From NCBI GenBank assembly GCA_033764335.1, contig JANRJC010000066.1, forward strand, positions 1-64,000: a DNA stretch of 64,000 nt, written 5' to 3'. Within the stretch, counting starts at the first letter, position 1, and every line of letters starts with the position of its first letter. The position numbers and the translations under genes are program-made. Source of the DNA: JAGQVA01 sp033764335 (GTDB taxonomy: Bacteria > Bacteroidota > Bacteroidia > J057). Shown piece by piece: positions 61,717-64,000 of this stretch. Under the pieces are notes generated by a model. The model had not been told where the DNA came from. It saw only the letters and a list, made by a program, of their open reading frames with translations, and did not search any database.

Positions 61717-62649
61717 TTAGCTTAGAAACAGTGAACTAATAGATTCAAAGTTATGAATTTTTCTGAAAGCCTTCGCAAAAACAGGTGCGATGCTGATGAC
61801 TTTCAGATTATGTACTTGTTGAGTGATGGGAATGGTATCCGTAACTGCCACCTCCTTTAGTTTGGAGTTTCCGATTCTTTCATAAGCTTTTCCCGAAAGA
61901 ATTGGATGAGTAGCTACTGCCCGTACCGATAGAGCGCCATTTTCCATCAATAAATCCGCTGCCTTACAGAGCGTACCGGCTGTATCAATGAGGTCATCAA
62001 TGAGTACGATATTGCGCTCTTTGGGGTCGCCGATGACCTGCATGGATTCGACTTCGTTGGGTCTTACCCTGTGTTTATCCACAATAATCAGCTCTGCTTC
62101 CAGAAGCTGTGCATATTTCCGGGCGCGGGCGGAGCCGCCAATGTCCGGGGATGCTATGCATAGATTTTCCAGATTCAGGCTTTTGAGATAAGGAACAAAA
62201 ACCGCCGAAGCGTCCAGATGATCAAGCGGAATGTCAAAGAATCCCTGAATTTGCCCTGCATGCAGGTCCATCGTTACGATCCGGTTGGCGCCTGCGGCGG
62301 TAAGAATGTTCGCCACAAGTTTTGCTCCTACCGAAACGCGGGATTTAAATTTCCGATCCTGTCTTGCATAGCCAAAATAAGGGATCACTACTACTACCTG
62401 ATTGGCAGATGCCCTTCTTGCGGCATCAATCATCAACAGAAGCTCCATGATATTATCTCCCGGAGCGAAGGTTGATTGTACCAGAAAGATATCAGAACCT
62501 CTGATTGATTCCTCGTAGTAAACCTGCATTTCTCCGTCGCTAAATTTAATCAACTCAATTTTACCTAACGGAGAACCGAAAAAATCCGAGATTTTTTCGG
62601 CTAAATATCGGGATGCAGAACCCGAGAATATTTTTATTGGCGATGACAT
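61717..62649 (-). CDS. prs: Ribose-phosphate pyrophosphokinase
   Basis: A 310-residue PRPP synthase that makes PRPP from ribose 5-phosphate and ATP for nucleotide, His and Trp synthesis. Motifs: KIFSGSASRYLAEKIS at the N-terminus, VVVIPYFGYARQDRKFKSR (ATP loop) near residue 93, MDLHAGQIQGFF near 127, and the PRPP loop IVLIDDLIDTAGTLCKA near 214-230. Complete and of normal length. Located 10 bp downstream of tRNA-Gln on the same strand and followed by rplY. Confidence 0.97.
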   Translation of the reverse strand: MSSPIKIFSGSASRYLAEKISDFFGSPLGKIELIKFSDGEMQVYYEESIRGSDIFLVQSTFAPGDNIMELLLMIDAARRASANQVVVVIPYFGYARQDRKFKSRVSVGAKLVANILTAAGANRIVTMDLHAGQIQGFFDIPLDHLDASAVFVPYLKSLNLENLCIASPDIGGSARARKYAQLLEAELIIVDKHRVRPNEVESMQVIGDPKERNIVLIDDLIDTAGTLCKAADLLMENGALSVRAVATHPILSGKAYERIGNSKLKEVAVTDTIPITQQVHNLKVISIAPVFAKAFRKIHNFESISSLFLS

Positions 62650-62659
62650 AGACCTGTTG

Positions 62660-62731
62660 TTGTCCCGGGAGGGCTCGAACCCCCAATAACAGAACCAAAA
62701 TCTGCTGTGTTACCAATTACACCACAGGACA
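62660..62731 (-). tRNA. tRNA-Gln (anticodon TTG)
   Basis: Read on the minus strand, a 72-nt cloverleaf. The acceptor TGTCCTG pairs with CGGGACA (one G-U), the D arm lies in TGGTGTAATTGGTAACACA, the anticodon stem GCAGA/TCTGT (one G-U) closes the loop TTTTGGT with anticodon TTG, and the T arm is GGGGGTTCGAGCCCTC-like with the GTTCGAG loop. Discriminator is A; CCA is not encoded. It is followed closely by prs, so the two may share a transcript. Confidence 0.93.
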
Positions 62732-62758
62732 AAGACCATTTTGATTTTGAAACGGGGG

Positions 62759-62789
62759 CAAAGTACGTACTTTTCCCGCTTTTAATCAA
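62759..62789 (-). promoter_or_regulatory. Candidate promoter for tRNA-Gln and prs
   Basis: On the minus strand TTG (62789-62787), a 21-bp spacer and TACTTTG (62765-62759), one base short of TAnnTTTG, 28 bp before the tRNA 5' end. Confidence 0.35.
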
Positions 62790-62931
62790 CCCTGAAATCA
62801 AAAAAATTTATTTTTTCTTAACCTTTATTTATTCCCCCATCCGCCCATTTCAAAAAATACAAAAAATGCCTCCCCACGTATTGCGAACCTGCCTCCGGAG
62901 TTGTATCATTGGCCTTCAGGACTTTTCGCTC

Positions 62932-62951
62932 TTCACTTTTCACTTTTCACT
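62932..62951 (+). repeat. Short heptamer repeat TTCACTT
   Basis: Three consecutive heptamers (TTCACTT, TTCACTT, TTCACTc) lie at 62932-62952, just before the aquaporin gene. Simple runs of this kind are frequent between genes in Bacteroidota. Copy number may slip during replication. Confidence 0.6.
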
Positions 62952-62971
62952 CTACCCAAACCCCTCATACT

Positions 62972-63715
62972 ATGTCCCCTTTTGTCGCAGAAATTATCGG
63001 CACCCTGCTCCTGATTTTATTGGGAAATGGCGTGGTCGCCAATGTTGTACTTAGCCAAACCAAAGGCAATAACAGCGGTTGGATTGTCATATCGCTGGCC
63101 TGGGGAATGGCCGTATTTACCGGTGTCTGGGTCGCAGGGCCTTACAGCGGTGCCCACCTCAACCCCGCCGTAACACTGGGTCTGGCTGTCGCCGGAAAGT
63201 TTGAATGGGCACAGGTTGTTCCTTATATCGTCGCGCAGTTTATCGGCGCAGCTTTAGGCCAGACGCTCGTATGGCTTTCGTATAAAGATCATTATGCTGT
63301 AACCGACGACCGCGATGCAAAACTGGCAACCTTTTGCACCGCTCCCGCGATTCGGAATACGCTTAGTAATATTTTTACCGAACTCGTCGGTACTTTTGTA
63401 TTGATATTTGCCGTTCTTTATGCAGTGAGTCCTTCTTTTACTGCCGAAAGTCTGCCCAATGCTACCCTCGGGCTGGGAACGCTGGGGGCATTGCCGGTGG
63501 CACTCCTTGTAGTTGCTATCGGTCTTTCACTGGGAGGGCCTACCGGTTATGCCATCAACCCTGCCCGCGACCTCGGACCCCGGATCATGCACCTGATTTT
63601 GCCGATCCCGGATAAACGAGACAGCGACTGGGGATATGCCTGGATTCCGGTAGTGGCTCCCCTTGCAGGGGCTTTAGTTGCCGCAGGTTTATTTCTGGCT
63701 CTGAGCCAGGCGTGA
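62972..63715 (+). CDS. glpF: MIP-family channel, glycerol-facilitator type
   Basis: A 247-residue membrane channel from ATG 62972; the frame is open upstream to 62909, but that part covers the TTCACTT repeat. Six transmembrane segments and both NPA boxes are visible: GAHLNPAVTLG (near residue 65) and AINPARDLGPR (near 198). The Asp after NPAR in the second box marks the aquaglyceroporin group, which passes glycerol as well as water. No glycerol kinase gene is in view. A rhodanese-domain gene follows 7 bp later. Confidence 0.92.
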   Translation: MSPFVAEIIGTLLLILLGNGVVANVVLSQTKGNNSGWIVISLAWGMAVFTGVWVAGPYSGAHLNPAVTLGLAVAGKFEWAQVVPYIVAQFIGAALGQTLVWLSYKDHYAVTDDRDAKLATFCTAPAIRNTLSNIFTELVGTFVLIFAVLYAVSPSFTAESLPNATLGLGTLGALPVALLVVAIGLSLGGPTGYAINPARDLGPRIMHLILPIPDKRDSDWGYAWIPVVAPLAGALVAAGLFLALSQA

Positions 63716-63722
63716 ATATATT

Positions 63723-64000
63723 ATGAAAAAAACCATTCAAGGATTATTGCTTATAACCTGGCTTATACCTGGATTTTTGTTCTGCCAGCAAAAAACGGAG
63801 ACCGATTTTTACCGAATGCTGGATGAGATGTACAAAAAAACGGTCCCCTTGGTCCATGCTGCGGAGGTAAAACAAAAAGGCCTCAACCATTATTTTATCC
63901 TCGATACCCGTGAACCGGAAGAATATCGCGTTTCCCATTTGCGCGGAGCAATTGGCGTTGGATTTGACCATTTTGACCCGAAAAGCGTTGCAGGTATCGG
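63723..64000 (+). CDS. Exported rhodanese-domain protein (3' end outside window)
   Basis: The first 92 codons of a gene cut by the window edge. Start ATG 63723. An N-terminal signal segment (GLLLITWLIPGFLFCQQ) may be a lipobox with Cys near residue 20. Then comes a rhodanese beginning: VPLVHAAEVKQKG, FILDTREPEEYRVSHLRGA, the typical D-T-R-E-P-x-E-Y strand and helix. The catalytic Cys, if any, lies beyond the window. Likely co-transcribed with the aquaporin gene. Confidence 0.8.
   Translation, partial: MKKTIQGLLLITWLIPGFLFCQQKTETDFYRMLDEMYKKTVPLVHAAEVKQKGLNHYFILDTREPEEYRVSHLRGAIGVGFDHFDPKSVAGI

Noticed and set aside
62881..62971. N-terminal extension of the aquaporin gene
   Set aside because: It covers a TTCACTT heptamer repeat and lacks any aquaporin feature; ATG 62972 starts at the first membrane helix.

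Overview
The window reads as a chromosomal segment of a Bacteroidota bacterium, most likely from the Saprospiria/Cytophagia side of the phylum. The evidence is the gene order porin-like OMP - uppS - bamA - ompH paralogues, several proteins with type IX secretion (T9SS) C-terminal signals, an Omp28-type lipoprotein, an M43 cytophagalysin, weak Shine-Dalgarno sequences, and repeated promoters of the phylum type TTTG-N19-21-TAnnTTTG (clearest upstream of rpmH, rpsT and two outer-membrane protein genes). Base composition is near even and no strong compositional break is visible by eye. No rRNA, CRISPR array, phage or intact insertion sequence was seen. One tRNA is present: tRNA-Gln(TTG).

Layout. 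1-3.4 kb is accessory: the C-terminal part of a STAND-type NTPase with five nearly identical 144-bp TPR units, a dispersed inverted-repeat element, and a DUF4143 AAA ATPase. 3.4-12.1 kb is envelope biogenesis: an MscS channel and an Ig-like secreted protein on the minus strand, then OMP-uppS-bamA and three Skp/OmpH chaperones on the plus strand. 12.1-16 kb holds three redox flavoproteins: a type II sulfide:quinone reductase, a PaaE-like 2Fe-2S reductase and NDH-2. 16-21.7 kb holds an Uma2 remnant, an FMN reductase, a D-aminoacylase-like lipoprotein, phytoene desaturase, a FAD monooxygenase and a striking 19-bp repeat/hairpin that supplies the crtI stop codon. 21.8-31 kb holds an outer-membrane barrel, an Omp28 lipoprotein, a 1,843-residue M43 protease with PKD/Ig arrays and an ankyrin protein.

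31-38.2 kb mixes housekeeping genes (rpsT, radC, rpmH, rnpA, a CtpA-type S41 protease, ung) with a CHAT-TM-TPR protein and a TIMP-like secreted protein. 38.2-40.2 kb carries two tandem paralogues that look like the C-terminal half of RecQ (RQC + HRDC + HTH) with no helicase motor; this is the most unusual arrangement in the window. 40.4-50.7 kb holds an alpha/beta hydrolase, an intact Uma2 protein, an M20 amidohydrolase, two small lipoproteins, a RidA protein, a small protein resembling the 7(1)-knot (DUF6150) family, prmA and a 1,606-residue secreted protein of unknown function. 50.8-55.1 kb holds two paralogous T9SS cargo proteins with almost identical 3' ends. 55.1-64 kb holds prfC, an OmpA lipoprotein, an IlvD/Edd-type dehydratase with an SDR, then pth, rplY, prs and tRNA-Gln on the minus strand, a glycerol-type aquaporin, and the start of a rhodanese-domain protein cut by the window edge.

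All calls come from reading the sequence and remembered family motifs; no database search was run.
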